This document shows, in pieces, positions 1-7,959 of a stretch of 36,864 nucleotides of DNA (the first letter of the stretch is position 1; the number at the start of each line of letters is the position of its first letter). Made by a program: the position numbers and the translations under genes. Origin of the DNA: JBKEAJ01 sp047972135. Its GTDB lineage: Bacteria; Bacteroidota; Bacteroidia; Bacteroidales; Prolixibacteraceae. The notes under the pieces are model-generated. The model saw only the letters and a program-made list of their open reading frames with translations, ran no database searches and was not told where the DNA came from. Where the stretch lies: the NCBI GenBank assembly GCA_047972135.1, contig JBKEAJ010000127.1, forward strand, positions 1 through 36,864, in the 5' to 3' direction.

Positions 1-3
1 ACA

Positions 4-100
4 GCCACCACCTCCCCCCCCTTCGGGTACTCCTCCTTCGCAGGAGGAGAGTTTTAAATCCCATCCTTTTCAAGGAGGGGTGCCGCAGGCGGGGTGGTTA
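4..100. repeat. C/G-rich imperfect inverted repeat
   Basis: The left side (ACCACCTCCCC) and right side (GGAGGGGTG ... GGGGTGGTT) are partly complementary and enclose an internal hairpin with a TCCTCCT/AGGAGGA stem at 31-37 and 42-48 and a 4-base loop. From memory, repeats of this AACCACCCC...GCGGCACCCCTCC type are widespread between genes in Bacteroidota. The outer boundary is uncertain because the window starts inside or at the edge of it. Confidence 0.5.
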
Positions 101-121
101 TTTTTCTGTATAATCATCCAT

Positions 122-191
122 CATTGCGAGCGCAGCGTGGCAATCTGCTCTGTGTTGTAGGAGATTGCTTCGTCGCCAGCTCCTCGCAATG
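122..191 (+). repeat. REP-like palindromic repeat, copy 1
   Basis: Begins CATTGCGAG and ends CTCGCAATG, with imperfectly complementary arms separated by a short centre. The element has two distinguishable ends: a GAGCG-nAGCG end and a CCAGCTCCTCGC end. This copy has the GAGCG end on the left. Three more copies occur at 17565-17641, 33813-33891 and 36476-36551. About 50 bases after it (201-247) are also shared with copy 4. Confidence 0.85.
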
Positions 192-260
192 CCGTGCATA
201 TATTCAGCTCTTGTTTTCATCCAATTATTACATCAGCAAATCTGTAATAGAAAACCTCTA

Positions 261-313
261 AGCTTATTTTTCCATAGGGAATAAAGCTTAATAGAAACTT
301 GCTACGAAGATAT
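261..313 (+). repeat. Dispersed module B, diverged copy
   Basis: Contains in order AGCTTATT, TTCC, TAGGGAAT, AATAGAAA, TTGCTACGA and GATAT. The same series occurs on the minus strand at 34081-34012 with small insertions and deletions. Function unknown; it lies between genes in both places. Confidence 0.55.
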
Positions 314-361
314 CGGGACTACGTCCCTAAACTAACAACTAACAACTAAACAAGGCTGTTC

Positions 362-387
362 GCTTATAGCCTAAAGCCTACGGCATA
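362..387 (+). repeat. 26-bp dispersed module C
   Basis: A 26-bp block starting GCTTATAGCC and ending CTACGGCATA is present here and as an exact reverse complement at 33752-33777. A shorter GCTTATAGC echo is seen between the DUF2723 and purD genes (around 7930-7955). Confidence 0.75.
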
Positions 388-453
388 TTGCTTGTATCTC
401 CTGTCTCCTCTTGGTGCTACTTGCGATGCTTTAGTGGGGAGTGTCGAGTATGC

Positions 454-482
454 TTGTGTAAGTTATTCTTTTCGTATCTTTG
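454..482 (+). promoter_or_regulatory. Bacteroidota-type promoter for the DUF4159 gene
   Basis: TTG at 454-456, 18 bp, then TATCTTTG at 475-482, which fits TAnnTTTG exactly. Transcription would start near 489, giving a leader of about 60 bases. Confidence 0.6.
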
Positions 483-549
483 GTATCGTAAAAACATAAT
501 AATACGAGTTTATTGTCCTGATAGATTGATAATTACGCTTTGAAAGAGT

Positions 550-1236
550 ATGGACACGGATGTAAAGAATAAGAAAATGAAAAGAGTACTGTTGATACTG
601 ATAATATTGAGTGCCTGCGTGGCAACTACCTATTCTCAAAGCTCATCTGTGAGGTTTGGATTAGTTAAGTATAACGGTGGTGGCGATTGGTATGCGAACC
701 CCACTGCCCTACCCAATCTTGCTGCTTTTTGTAATGAAAAGTTAGGATGTAATGTGGAAGTGGAACCGGCTACTGTGGAATTTAGCAGTCCTCTGATTTT
801 TAATTGCCCTATACTGTTTATAACAGGGCATGGAAACATTATTTTCTCGTCCGAAGAGGTCTACAATTTACGCCAATATCTTGAAGCCGGTGGTTTCTTA
901 CATATTGACGACAATTATGGTTTGGATAAGTTTATACGCAGGGAAATGAAAAAGGTGTTCCCGGAACAAGATTTTGTAGAAGTGCCTTTTTCTCACCCTA
1001 TATATCATCAAAAGTATCAGTTTAATAAGGGATTACCTAAAATTCATGAACATGACAACAAGCCTCCTCAGGGCTTCGGACTTTTTATTGACGGAAGGCT
1101 AGTATGTTTTTATACATACGAGTGCGACTTAGGCGACGGTTGGGAGGACTACTCTGTACATAAAGACCCTGCAGACCTACATAAAACAGCACTCGAAATG
1201 GGAGCTAATATAGTTTCTTATTCGTTTGGCAATTAG
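550..1236 (+). CDS. DUF4159 family secreted protein
   Basis: A 228-residue protein with an N-terminal hydrophobic segment (about residues 11-29, MKRVLLILIILSACVATTYS), so it is exported and probably periplasmic. The body matches my recollection of DUF4159: an FGLVKYNGGGDWY start, ILFITGHG at about residue 90, and a GGFLHIDDNYG motif after a glutamine amidotransferase-like fold. The function of this family is not established. A second in-frame ATG at 577 starts directly at the signal peptide and would give 219 residues; either start is compatible with the promoter at 454-482. It converges with the thioredoxin gene, with 12 bases between the stops and no hairpin seen there. Confidence 0.85.
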   Translation: MDTDVKNKKMKRVLLILIILSACVATTYSQSSSVRFGLVKYNGGGDWYANPTALPNLAAFCNEKLGCNVEVEPATVEFSSPLIFNCPILFITGHGNIIFSSEEVYNLRQYLEAGGFLHIDDNYGLDKFIRREMKKVFPEQDFVEVPFSHPIYHQKYQFNKGLPKIHEHDNKPPQGFGLFIDGRLVCFYTYECDLGDGWEDYSVHKDPADLHKTALEMGANIVSYSFGN

Positions 1237-1248
1237 TGTCCGTCTAGT

Positions 1249-1749
1249 TTACTTGTTGCGTGTACTGTCGACAGACGTACTATCTTTGCTTATATCGTCT
1301 TTCAGCAAAAACTCCTCAATTATTTTTATGAAATTATTTTTAATTTCTTCGCTAGTTCTAGGCGTTCCTTTTGCCATTGTTGGTTCTCCTTTTACAGGAA
1401 TATAAAGAAAAGTAGGCAAGGCTTTTATGCCTAAATTTCCTGATAATACTTTTTCTACTTGTGTGTCTACCTTATATACATTGACTTTTCCTTTATACAT
1501 TTTGGCCACTTCTTCCAAAATCGGCGCAGCCTTTCGGCATGGTCCGCACCAGTCTGCATAAAAATCGATGATGACGGGTGTGTCTCCCAGAAATTCCCAC
1601 TTGCTGTGGTCCTTTTCGTAGTTCCATATCTTTGTGAGAAAATCAGCTTGTGTCATTTTTTCCACAGCTTTCTCAGGTGATGTCTGTGCAGAGGCCTTGC
1701 CAAGTAGTAGTGTAAGTATGATGAAAAACGAAAATTTTATCTTTTGCAT
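1249..1749 (-). CDS. Periplasmic thioredoxin-like protein
   Basis: A 166-residue protein with a signal peptide (about residues 1-21, ending ASA-Q), followed by a thioredoxin fold. The redox-active WCGPC lies at residues 67-71 and the cis-proline loop ALPT at 110-113 (Pro112). The tail after residue 150 is polar (DISKDSTSVDS). It probably reduces or exchanges disulphides in the periplasm; the CGPC centre is the classic reductant type rather than DsbA-like. It follows the MscS gene by 63 bases but has its own promoter (1775-1805), so it can be expressed separately from the ATPase-channel pair. The substrate is not indicated. Confidence 0.9.
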   Translation of the reverse strand: MQKIKFSFFIILTLLLGKASAQTSPEKAVEKMTQADFLTKIWNYEKDHSKWEFLGDTPVIIDFYADWCGPCRKAAPILEEVAKMYKGKVNVYKVDTQVEKVLSGNLGIKALPTFLYIPVKGEPTMAKGTPRTSEEIKNNFIKIIEEFLLKDDISKDSTSVDSTRNK

Positions 1750-1774
1750 TGTATTCTGTTTTAAATATATACTG

Positions 1775-1805
1775 CAAATGTACTAAATTCTAAGTCATAA
1801 GACAA
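1775..1805 (-). promoter_or_regulatory. Bacteroidota-type promoter for the thioredoxin gene
   Basis: On the minus strand: TTG (1805-1803), 20 bp, then TACATTTG (1782-1775). Predicted transcription start is near 1768, about 19 bases before the ATG. The -33 element lies against the 3' end of the MscS gene (stop at 1813). Confidence 0.65.
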
Positions 1806-1812
1806 TAGGTAG

Positions 1813-2757
1813 TTACCACTCACCGCCATTCCTACTGTTGAGCTCTTGATAATATTCGGAAAATTCTCTTGTCAACACTTCTGTTACCTCGCTCTTGAAG
1901 GCAAATTCATTGCGTATTTCGTTGACATATGCCTTAACTTTTACTTTGAGCATTACCTTGTGACCCACATTACTCTGAGAGAAAAGTACGCTTATCGGTT
2001 TGTTCAGATAGATATATTTGGAAACCTGAGCTGTCTCTAATGCGCACTTCCTTACTTTATTAATACCACAAGTTAAAGGTAGATATATTTCAGTAACAAC
2101 CTGACAGTTCTCTTCTCCTGCATTGGCATTTGCTACCGACAGGTTCATTACTACTGAGTTGGGGACACTGACAAGATTGTCGTCGTTTGTTACCAGACGT
2201 GTCGAGCGTAAACCAATTCCGACTATCTCCCCGTAATATTCTCCTATTTGCACCTTGTCACCAATCTGAAAGGGCTTGTCGAAGATGATGACTATGCCGC
2301 CAAAGATGTTCTTGAGTAAGTCTTGCGAAGCAAAACCCACAGCAACTCCGACAGATGCGGAGAAGGCCAGTACAGATGCCATTGGTGGACTAAACACTGC
2401 TACCAATATGAAAATCATAGCACTTATCCACACCACTATTCTTATGAGCGGTATGAGACCTTTGATGGTGATGCGGTGTTTGGTATTCCTTTCTGCCCAT
2501 ATACCTAGTATTAAGGATAAAATACGTAGAAATATGTAAGTCGAAACTAATATTAAGATGCTAATAATTATCTTCGATGCACTAAAATAGCTTGCTAAGG
2601 ACTTTGTCTCATTATTTAAGTTTTCTAATGCGCTACCTTCCGAGTGAGCAAGGGTGTCGAGTGCCGTAATTAGAGATTGACATATTGCCGGTAGCGGCAA
2701 TAGGCAAGTAAGTAAGACCAACAAGAATATATATTTTATATTATAACGCATTGCCAT
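1813..2757 (-). CDS. MscS-family mechanosensitive channel
   Basis: A 314-residue small-conductance mechanosensitive channel-like protein. It has a likely signal peptide (residues 1-27, ending AICQ), two membrane spans (about 65-87 and 103-123) and an MscS pore helix/beta domain: SVGVAVGFASQDLLKN and then GGIVIIFDKPFQIGDKV are the family signature. A cytoplasmic alpha/beta domain follows. Such channels normally vent solutes on osmotic downshock. A second ATG at codon 3 (2751) would start just before the hydrophobic run. It lies 5 bp after the stop of the large ATPase gene and has no promoter of its own, so the two are almost certainly one transcript. The short C-terminus is rich in polar residues (NSRNGGEW). 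Confidence 0.93.
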   Translation of the reverse strand: MAMRYNIKYIFLLVLLTCLLPLPAICQSLITALDTLAHSEGSALENLNNETKSLASYFSASKIIISILILVSTYIFLRILSLILGIWAERNTKHRITIKGLIPLIRIVVWISAMIFILVAVFSPPMASVLAFSASVGVAVGFASQDLLKNIFGGIVIIFDKPFQIGDKVQIGEYYGEIVGIGLRSTRLVTNDDNLVSVPNSVVMNLSVANANAGEENCQVVTEIYLPLTCGINKVRKCALETAQVSKYIYLNKPISVLFSQSNVGHKVMLKVKVKAYVNEIRNEFAFKSEVTEVLTREFSEYYQELNSRNGGEW

Positions 2758-2762
2758 AGTTT

Positions 2763-5558
2763 TTAATGAATTAGATTTTTGTTCTTTAGGAGTTGCACCA
2801 CATGCCGGTATAAGATGCCGTTGAGTACGTAATAGTCCTTCTTCTTGAGTAAGATAGAGTCTTCTTTCAACACTATCAGGACTTTACGGCTGTGATTTAG
2901 ACTGCGATTACAAATTAAGGCATGAGTTTCTATGGTAATCCTGCCATGCAGTACAATCAACAGCAGTGTATATATTTTTTCGGGCGACAGAGTTTCAAGA
3001 AAACTAAAGTCAGGAGTCTGAAACCTTTTGATATATAACTCTTTATCAGTAAACTCAGAAATCGACTCCAGCCAGAAGTAAAGAGAAAGGCTGATATTGC
3101 TGTCTGCAAATTTATTAAGTCCTCCGAAAAACTCCTTTTCTAGGATAGCCTGCCTGTCTCTTTCGCTCATCTTGCTATTAGACTGTCGTGCATCATCCTC
3201 GTATGCAGCTACATATCCGCTCAGACGATGTCTTTTCAGAATGATACTTTTTATTTCGTCGCTCGTTAAGGTATTGAGCTGCACTAGGTAGTCGAAATTT
3301 TCTTTTATGGAGATGGTTTTTTCTAAATAATTGCAGGCGTGCAAGGAAATCGAGCATATCCAAAATATACGTCTGTCGGTAGAAACAATGAATGTTAGCA
3401 ACTTTTGAAGACAGTCGAAGCCTCCAGGTTTTCGGAGAAACATACGCTCCAAACCATCCAATATAACTATTTGCTGACTGTTTAGTTTCTTTATATGGTC
3501 ATGAATATCAGCATCATTTTCCAAACCCGGATTTTCAAAAACTTGTTGCATTAATTCATAAAAATCTTCATTGCTGTAGTAAAATCGGTCGATATTTAGG
3601 TGTACTATCTTAAAACTGCCCTTTATGGTTGTGAAATAGTAATGTAACAAGGATGATTTCCCACTCCCATTTTCACCTATCATAAGTGTTGCAGCAAAAT
3701 TGTTTTGTTTCCAGTCTTTTAGAGCCTCGTCAATCTTGCAAGTCTCTTGTTGACGCAATAAAAACAGATTAACTTCCTTTACAGGAGTATTTTCAAACAA
3801 ATATCTGTATATCACTGGTAGCTCATAAATTCTTTTACTAATGTCAGACAGATAATTTGATATCTCCGAAGATACTGCAATAGGAGCTTTGTCGAGCTTT
3901 AGTCTTTTTCGAATTCCTGTGTAATATGCGCTAAGTTTGTCTGTATGTTTTCTGATAAATGAGCCCACTGCCGATGCCGACAAGGATATGGAACTGCCAA
4001 GCTCGTCGCGTTTGTTTTTGGACTTCTGTATAGCCTTAGATTTAAGCAGGTGGGAGTAAATGCCGATGACTTTATCGTTGTCGTCCAGCTTCTTTACACT
4101 CTCCACAAAAGCCGTAAATCCTTCTTTCAGCTCGATTTGCTTAGTGTCAATAACATCATTGACTAGTTCTGAGATGCGGTCGAGTATGTTGAGTGAGCGT
4201 TTTACACCTTCTTCAAACATCGAAACTACTTGATCGGATGGACTGTCGGCATTTATCATAATAACGGCAGTGTCGAGTGTGAAATCTGTTATATGGTCGA
4301 AATCACTAAATTCAGGAATTATTTCCTCTATGTCTGACGTAAAGCTTTGAATAACAGCGTTTAGCCTGTTGCTAAATGGAGGAACACTGTCGAAACGGAT
4401 AAATTCAGAAGGTGAAAAATAGTATATTTTTGAATTGCGTATGCCTTTTTCATAGTTAGGAGAACCTACCAGCCCCGATTTCTCGGGAAGATTATCAAGA
4501 CTTTCACTTATATCAATCTCGATTTTTTGCAAGAGTTTGATGATTTCCGAACTTAGTTTATTGAGCTCTTCTTCAAAACTTTGTTCGCGAGTTGATTTTT
4601 GTAAGAGATATAGTTCTGATGTAAAGAAATGTTTTAGCTCTGATAAATCAACATCATCGGGATTGGGAACTCGATTTTTTAGCTGCTCCAGATATTCTCT
4701 TTTCTGCTCGATGACAGGAAGCAGGACATTACTGAGCTTGGAAGTATAGGACGTGCTTGCGCGATGCTCCAATAGCTTTAGCTCTCCAATGAATACAAAT
4801 ATCTCTTCGCGAAATCGCCAGTCTTCGTAAAAGGTATAAAAGGTCGTTTCCCATAATTTGAACGAAGTCTCCAAACGGCTGTATGTTTGCTGGATACTTG
4901 TCTTGGATTTTGAACGTATGTAGAAGTTCGGAAGCTTAAGTGTACCCGCATTTTCAAGCAAATGGATAAATGTAGTTTCGTATTTTGCATAAAACTCGTT
5001 GACACTCCTCGACAGCTCATTAAAATCGTTTAAGCATGTCTGCAAGGTGTATGTGTCATCTGTTTGATAATCTGCATCTATAAGTTTACTCTCCAAATCA
5101 AAAATACCGAGAGCATGTGTAATGAGATGTTTCTGTATGGTGTATATGCTGTCTTGTAAATATAAGGTGTACTCTTTGAGCAAGAAGCTTTTGAGTAAAT
5201 GATGAAAGGAATTAGTATTTGTGCCTAAGGAATTTATATCTGCTAGAAATGCTGATGTGATAGTGTTACTAAAGTCTTTTATCTCTTCTCTTGTTTTTAG
5301 ATTGATGAATAGACTTTTGAGAAGTTTGAGATTTTTGATATGTAGCTTGTGAATATGCTTGCCTAAAGGAGAGAGGACTTCTTGATGAGAATGTGCCTCA
5401 TTAAGGTCTTTGAATTTTAGAAAGTTATCTGCAATACCCTCTAATACCGTCGCTTGTTCTTTAAAATAAACAGAGAAGGTCTCGAAATATCGTCTATTCC
5501 ATTTTTCAACAAGCTCTTTAGCACTAGCTGCCAGGCGGTGTACTTCATCTGAATGCAT
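2763..5558 (-). CDS. Large P-loop ATPase (AAA/STAND-like), function unknown
   Basis: A 931-residue protein with no signal peptide and no clear membrane span, so cytoplasmic. Residues 1 to about 600 are mostly helical, charged and unrecognised, with likely coiled-coil stretches. A P-loop NTPase module follows: Walker A GENGSGKS at 628-635 and a Walker B-like IVILDGLE around 697-704 (Asp701). A strand with RRIFWICSIS could act as sensor 1. The last roughly 70 residues (LLLIVLHGRITIE ... LLKKKDYYVLNGILYRHVV) look like a winged-helix domain. That order resembles AAA/STAND regulators rather than a transporter ATPase. It has its own promoter (5607-5634) and is followed after 5 bp by an MscS channel, which suggests a shared role. 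I do not recognise a named family. Confidence 0.8.
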   Translation of the reverse strand: MHSDEVHRLAASAKELVEKWNRRYFETFSVYFKEQATVLEGIADNFLKFKDLNEAHSHQEVLSPLGKHIHKLHIKNLKLLKSLFINLKTREEIKDFSNTITSAFLADINSLGTNTNSFHHLLKSFLLKEYTLYLQDSIYTIQKHLITHALGIFDLESKLIDADYQTDDTYTLQTCLNDFNELSRSVNEFYAKYETTFIHLLENAGTLKLPNFYIRSKSKTSIQQTYSRLETSFKLWETTFYTFYEDWRFREEIFVFIGELKLLEHRASTSYTSKLSNVLLPVIEQKREYLEQLKNRVPNPDDVDLSELKHFFTSELYLLQKSTREQSFEEELNKLSSEIIKLLQKIEIDISESLDNLPEKSGLVGSPNYEKGIRNSKIYYFSPSEFIRFDSVPPFSNRLNAVIQSFTSDIEEIIPEFSDFDHITDFTLDTAVIMINADSPSDQVVSMFEEGVKRSLNILDRISELVNDVIDTKQIELKEGFTAFVESVKKLDDNDKVIGIYSHLLKSKAIQKSKNKRDELGSSISLSASAVGSFIRKHTDKLSAYYTGIRKRLKLDKAPIAVSSEISNYLSDISKRIYELPVIYRYLFENTPVKEVNLFLLRQQETCKIDEALKDWKQNNFAATLMIGENGSGKSSLLHYYFTTIKGSFKIVHLNIDRFYYSNEDFYELMQQVFENPGLENDADIHDHIKKLNSQQIVILDGLERMFLRKPGGFDCLQKLLTFIVSTDRRIFWICSISLHACNYLEKTISIKENFDYLVQLNTLTSDEIKSIILKRHRLSGYVAAYEDDARQSNSKMSERDRQAILEKEFFGGLNKFADSNISLSLYFWLESISEFTDKELYIKRFQTPDFSFLETLSPEKIYTLLLIVLHGRITIETHALICNRSLNHSRKVLIVLKEDSILLKKKDYYVLNGILYRHVVQLLKNKNLIH

Positions 5559-5606
5559 CTTTCATTAACGCTTAATATTACCTAATTTTATATTGTTTCT
5601 TCGCTG

Positions 5607-5634
5607 CAAATATAGAATTTATATTCAGATTCAA
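5607..5634 (-). promoter_or_regulatory. Bacteroidota-type promoter for the ATPase-MscS pair
   Basis: On the minus strand: TTG (5634-5632), 17 bp, then TATATTTG (5614-5607). It overlaps the stop codon of the upstream membrane-protein gene. The predicted leader is about 42 bases. Confidence 0.6.
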
Positions 5635-6638
5635 CTTGTATACCCCAATAAAAGTAAAATGCTCAAGGTGATGCTGCTCAGTACAAAAGTATCGAGTAAG
5701 ATAATTCTAAGGATAGGTTTTTTCTTCTTTAGGGATAAATACAGTATAGGTAGGAAATATGAAAAAGGAATAAAGTACAGTATCAGAAAGTAAATAAGTA
5801 AATCGTGAAAGATAAGGCTGCTTATTATCAAACTTATGGTAAAGACAAGATAGTAGGTGTTCACCCTTTTGTCCAATACCGTCTTTTCGCTTAGCAGTGT
5901 ATTGAAGGAGAAAGCCGATAACAAGCTTATTAGCACCATAATTCCAGCGTATATGTAGCTTGTCATGGAGTGTGCCGATTCGAAAGAAATATAGTTTAAG
6001 GCTATTGTTTTGAAATCGAATGTATTGTTGACATCAAAGATATAAACAGAGCTTGCAATGATGAGTGCGGGCAGTGTAAAGCCGATAATGAATAGAATGA
6101 GGGATGAAAGAGGTTTTTTAGATCTGATTATCAATGCTCCGATTAGCTGTACTACGAACAAAAGTATGGCAGGAAGAAATACGATACTTGCCAAAGCAAG
6201 ATAAAAACCCGAGTCGAAAGCCCCGTTTCTATTAGCATTGAAGTTGAATAATGCCTTGGTGGACATTGCCACAAGCATTAGTGCAGGAATGACCGGGCTG
6301 AGACCAACAATGAGATATGTTGGCAAAATTAAACATAGACAAGCCCATGATGACATGGGGTATACTTCGTTGAAGAGCTTTGTGTGCTTTGATATCTGAC
6401 TTATTATCACCAGTGTAGGTATTGTTAGAGCGACTAATTTTGTAGCTTTGACAAGAATATGTGTGCCAAAAATATCGTATAACCACGAGCTTAAAAAAGA
6501 AGAACACTCATTCGGTAGGGATAGAGAAAAGGAACTTGTGTCGGCAAAGAGAGATACCGATATTATTATTACTGTCAATAGCAATACTATAACCAATAAA
6601 TGCGGAATGCGCTTCTCTGTGAATAACTTTTCAAACAT
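5631..6638 (-). CDS. Polytopic membrane protein, possibly DUF6427-like
   Basis: A 335-residue, very hydrophobic protein with about nine predicted membrane spans (for example residues 13-31, 63-80, 95-125, 150-175, 180-200 and 265-330). There is no signal peptidase site and no catalytic motif that I recognise. It starts inside the purD stop codon (TAATG, one base shared), so it is translationally coupled to purD. I recall that DUF6427 membrane proteins occur near purD in Flavobacteriia, which makes that family a candidate, but this is a weak assignment from memory. No substrate can be proposed. Confidence 0.75.
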   Translation of the reverse strand: MFEKLFTEKRIPHLLVIVLLLTVIIISVSLFADTSSFSLSLPNECSSFLSSWLYDIFGTHILVKATKLVALTIPTLVIISQISKHTKLFNEVYPMSSWACLCLILPTYLIVGLSPVIPALMLVAMSTKALFNFNANRNGAFDSGFYLALASIVFLPAILLFVVQLIGALIIRSKKPLSSLILFIIGFTLPALIIASSVYIFDVNNTFDFKTIALNYISFESAHSMTSYIYAGIMVLISLLSAFSFNTLLSEKTVLDKRVNTYYLVFTISLIISSLIFHDLLIYFLILYFIPFSYFLPILYLSLKKKKPILRIILLDTFVLSSITLSILLLLGYTS

Positions 6639-7909
6639 TATAAATCGAAACCTATGTCTTTTCTGTAATATTTACCTTCAAAATCTATTTTTTCGATATT
6701 GGTATACGAACATCGCAAGGCTTCGGATTTGTCATTGCCATAGGATGTTACTGCTATTACTCGCCCTCCTGATGTTATCGCCTTGCCGTCTTTTGCTGTT
6801 GTGCCCGCATGAAATAAAATACTGTTTTCTACAGAGCTCAAACCCGATATTTCCTTTCCTTTTGTATAATCTTCAGGATAGCCACCAGATACAAGCATCA
6901 CCGTGCAGGCAGTCCTGCTGTCTATTTCTAGTGATCTTTCTGCAAGTCTTGTGCTTGCCACTGATTGTAAGACCTCTAATAAATCACTTTTTATTCTTGG
7001 TATAACAACCTCTGTCTCAGGATCTCCCATTCGAACGTTGTATTCAATTACTTTGGGTTCTCCATCAGGTGATATCATTAAACCAATGAAGATAAATCCC
7101 TTGTAGTCAATATTGTCCTTGATAAGCCCGTCGACCGTAGGTTTTACAATACGGTCATCTATTTTCTTCATCAATTCTGCATTGGCAAAAGAGACTGGAG
7201 AAATAGCTCCCATTCCTCCGGTATTAAGCCCAGTGTCGCCCTCTCCTACTCTTTTGTAATCTTTGGCTTCAGGTAATATTTTGTAGCTCTTACCGTCGGT
7301 AAGTACAAAGACAGACATCTCAATGCCCGAAAGATGCTCCTCTATGACCACTGTGCTGCTTGCATCTCCGAATTTGCCATTAAGCATTTGCTCCAAAGAG
7401 CTTGCGGCTTCTTTTATATCGTCAATGATTAAAACTCCTTTGCCTGCTGCTAGTCCATCCGCTTTTAGTACATACGGAGCTTGCATTCTTTGTAAAAATG
7501 TTAAGCCCTCGTCTATGTTACTTTTTGTAACAGATTTGTACTTAGCCGTTGGAACATTATGCTTAAACATAAACTCCTTTGCATACTCCTTACTTCCTTC
7601 AAGTGTCGCTCCCTCTTTGGAGGGACCAATTATTGATACTCCTGAAAGTTCTTTGTCTCCTTTGAAATAATCAACGATGCCTGCAACAAGAGGAATCTCG
7701 GGACCCACTATCACCATGTTAATCTCGTGTGCCAATATGGCTTTCTTAATCGCGGGGAAATCCAATTCGTTGATATTGAGGTTTTTAGCATGTTTGCTTG
7801 TGCCGAAATTGCCGGGTGCTACATAGAGCTTGTCTAAAAGGTCACTCTGTGCTATTTTCCACGCAAAAGCACATTCCCGTCCTCCCGAGCCGATTATTAG
7901 TACATTCAT
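6638..7909 (-). CDS. purD: Phosphoribosylamine--glycine ligase
   Basis: A 423-residue GAR synthetase that joins glycine to phosphoribosylamine with ATP, the second step of purine synthesis, in the cytosol. The N-terminal nucleotide-like domain has GSGGRE at residues 7-12 and GPEIPLVAG. The ATP-grasp region has ADGLAAGKGV, the GDTGLNTGGMGA loop and YNVRMGDPETEV near the metal site. The length is typical for the family. The residue after GGRE is Cys where many homologues have His. It lies 50 bases after DUF2723 and shares one base with the next membrane-protein gene. The long amidophosphoribosyltransferase at 18104 acts one step earlier in the pathway but is in a different operon. Confidence 0.97.
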   Translation of the reverse strand: MNVLIIGSGGRECAFAWKIAQSDLLDKLYVAPGNFGTSKHAKNLNINELDFPAIKKAILAHEINMVIVGPEIPLVAGIVDYFKGDKELSGVSIIGPSKEGATLEGSKEYAKEFMFKHNVPTAKYKSVTKSNIDEGLTFLQRMQAPYVLKADGLAAGKGVLIIDDIKEAASSLEQMLNGKFGDASSTVVIEEHLSGIEMSVFVLTDGKSYKILPEAKDYKRVGEGDTGLNTGGMGAISPVSFANAELMKKIDDRIVKPTVDGLIKDNIDYKGFIFIGLMISPDGEPKVIEYNVRMGDPETEVVIPRIKSDLLEVLQSVASTRLAERSLEIDSRTACTVMLVSGGYPEDYTKGKEISGLSSVENSILFHAGTTAKDGKAITSGGRVIAVTSYGNDKSEALRCSYTNIEKIDFEGKYYRKDIGFDL

Positions 7910-7959
7910 CTGTTTATTTTTTAATCTACCGCTTATAGCTTCCTGCTTATAGCCTTTTA

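Larger units (their letters stand above)
1..549. other. Repeat-rich intergenic region before the DUF4159 gene
   Basis: No credible gene is seen here. From left to right the stretch holds a C/G-rich imperfect inverted repeat (about 4-100), a REP-like palindrome (122-191) with a conserved tail (about 201-247), a module shared in inverted orientation with 34012-34081 (261-313), a small hairpin with a GGGAC/GTCCC stem (315-327), a 26-bp block found inverted at 33752-33777 (362-387), and a promoter (454-482). Confidence 0.7.
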
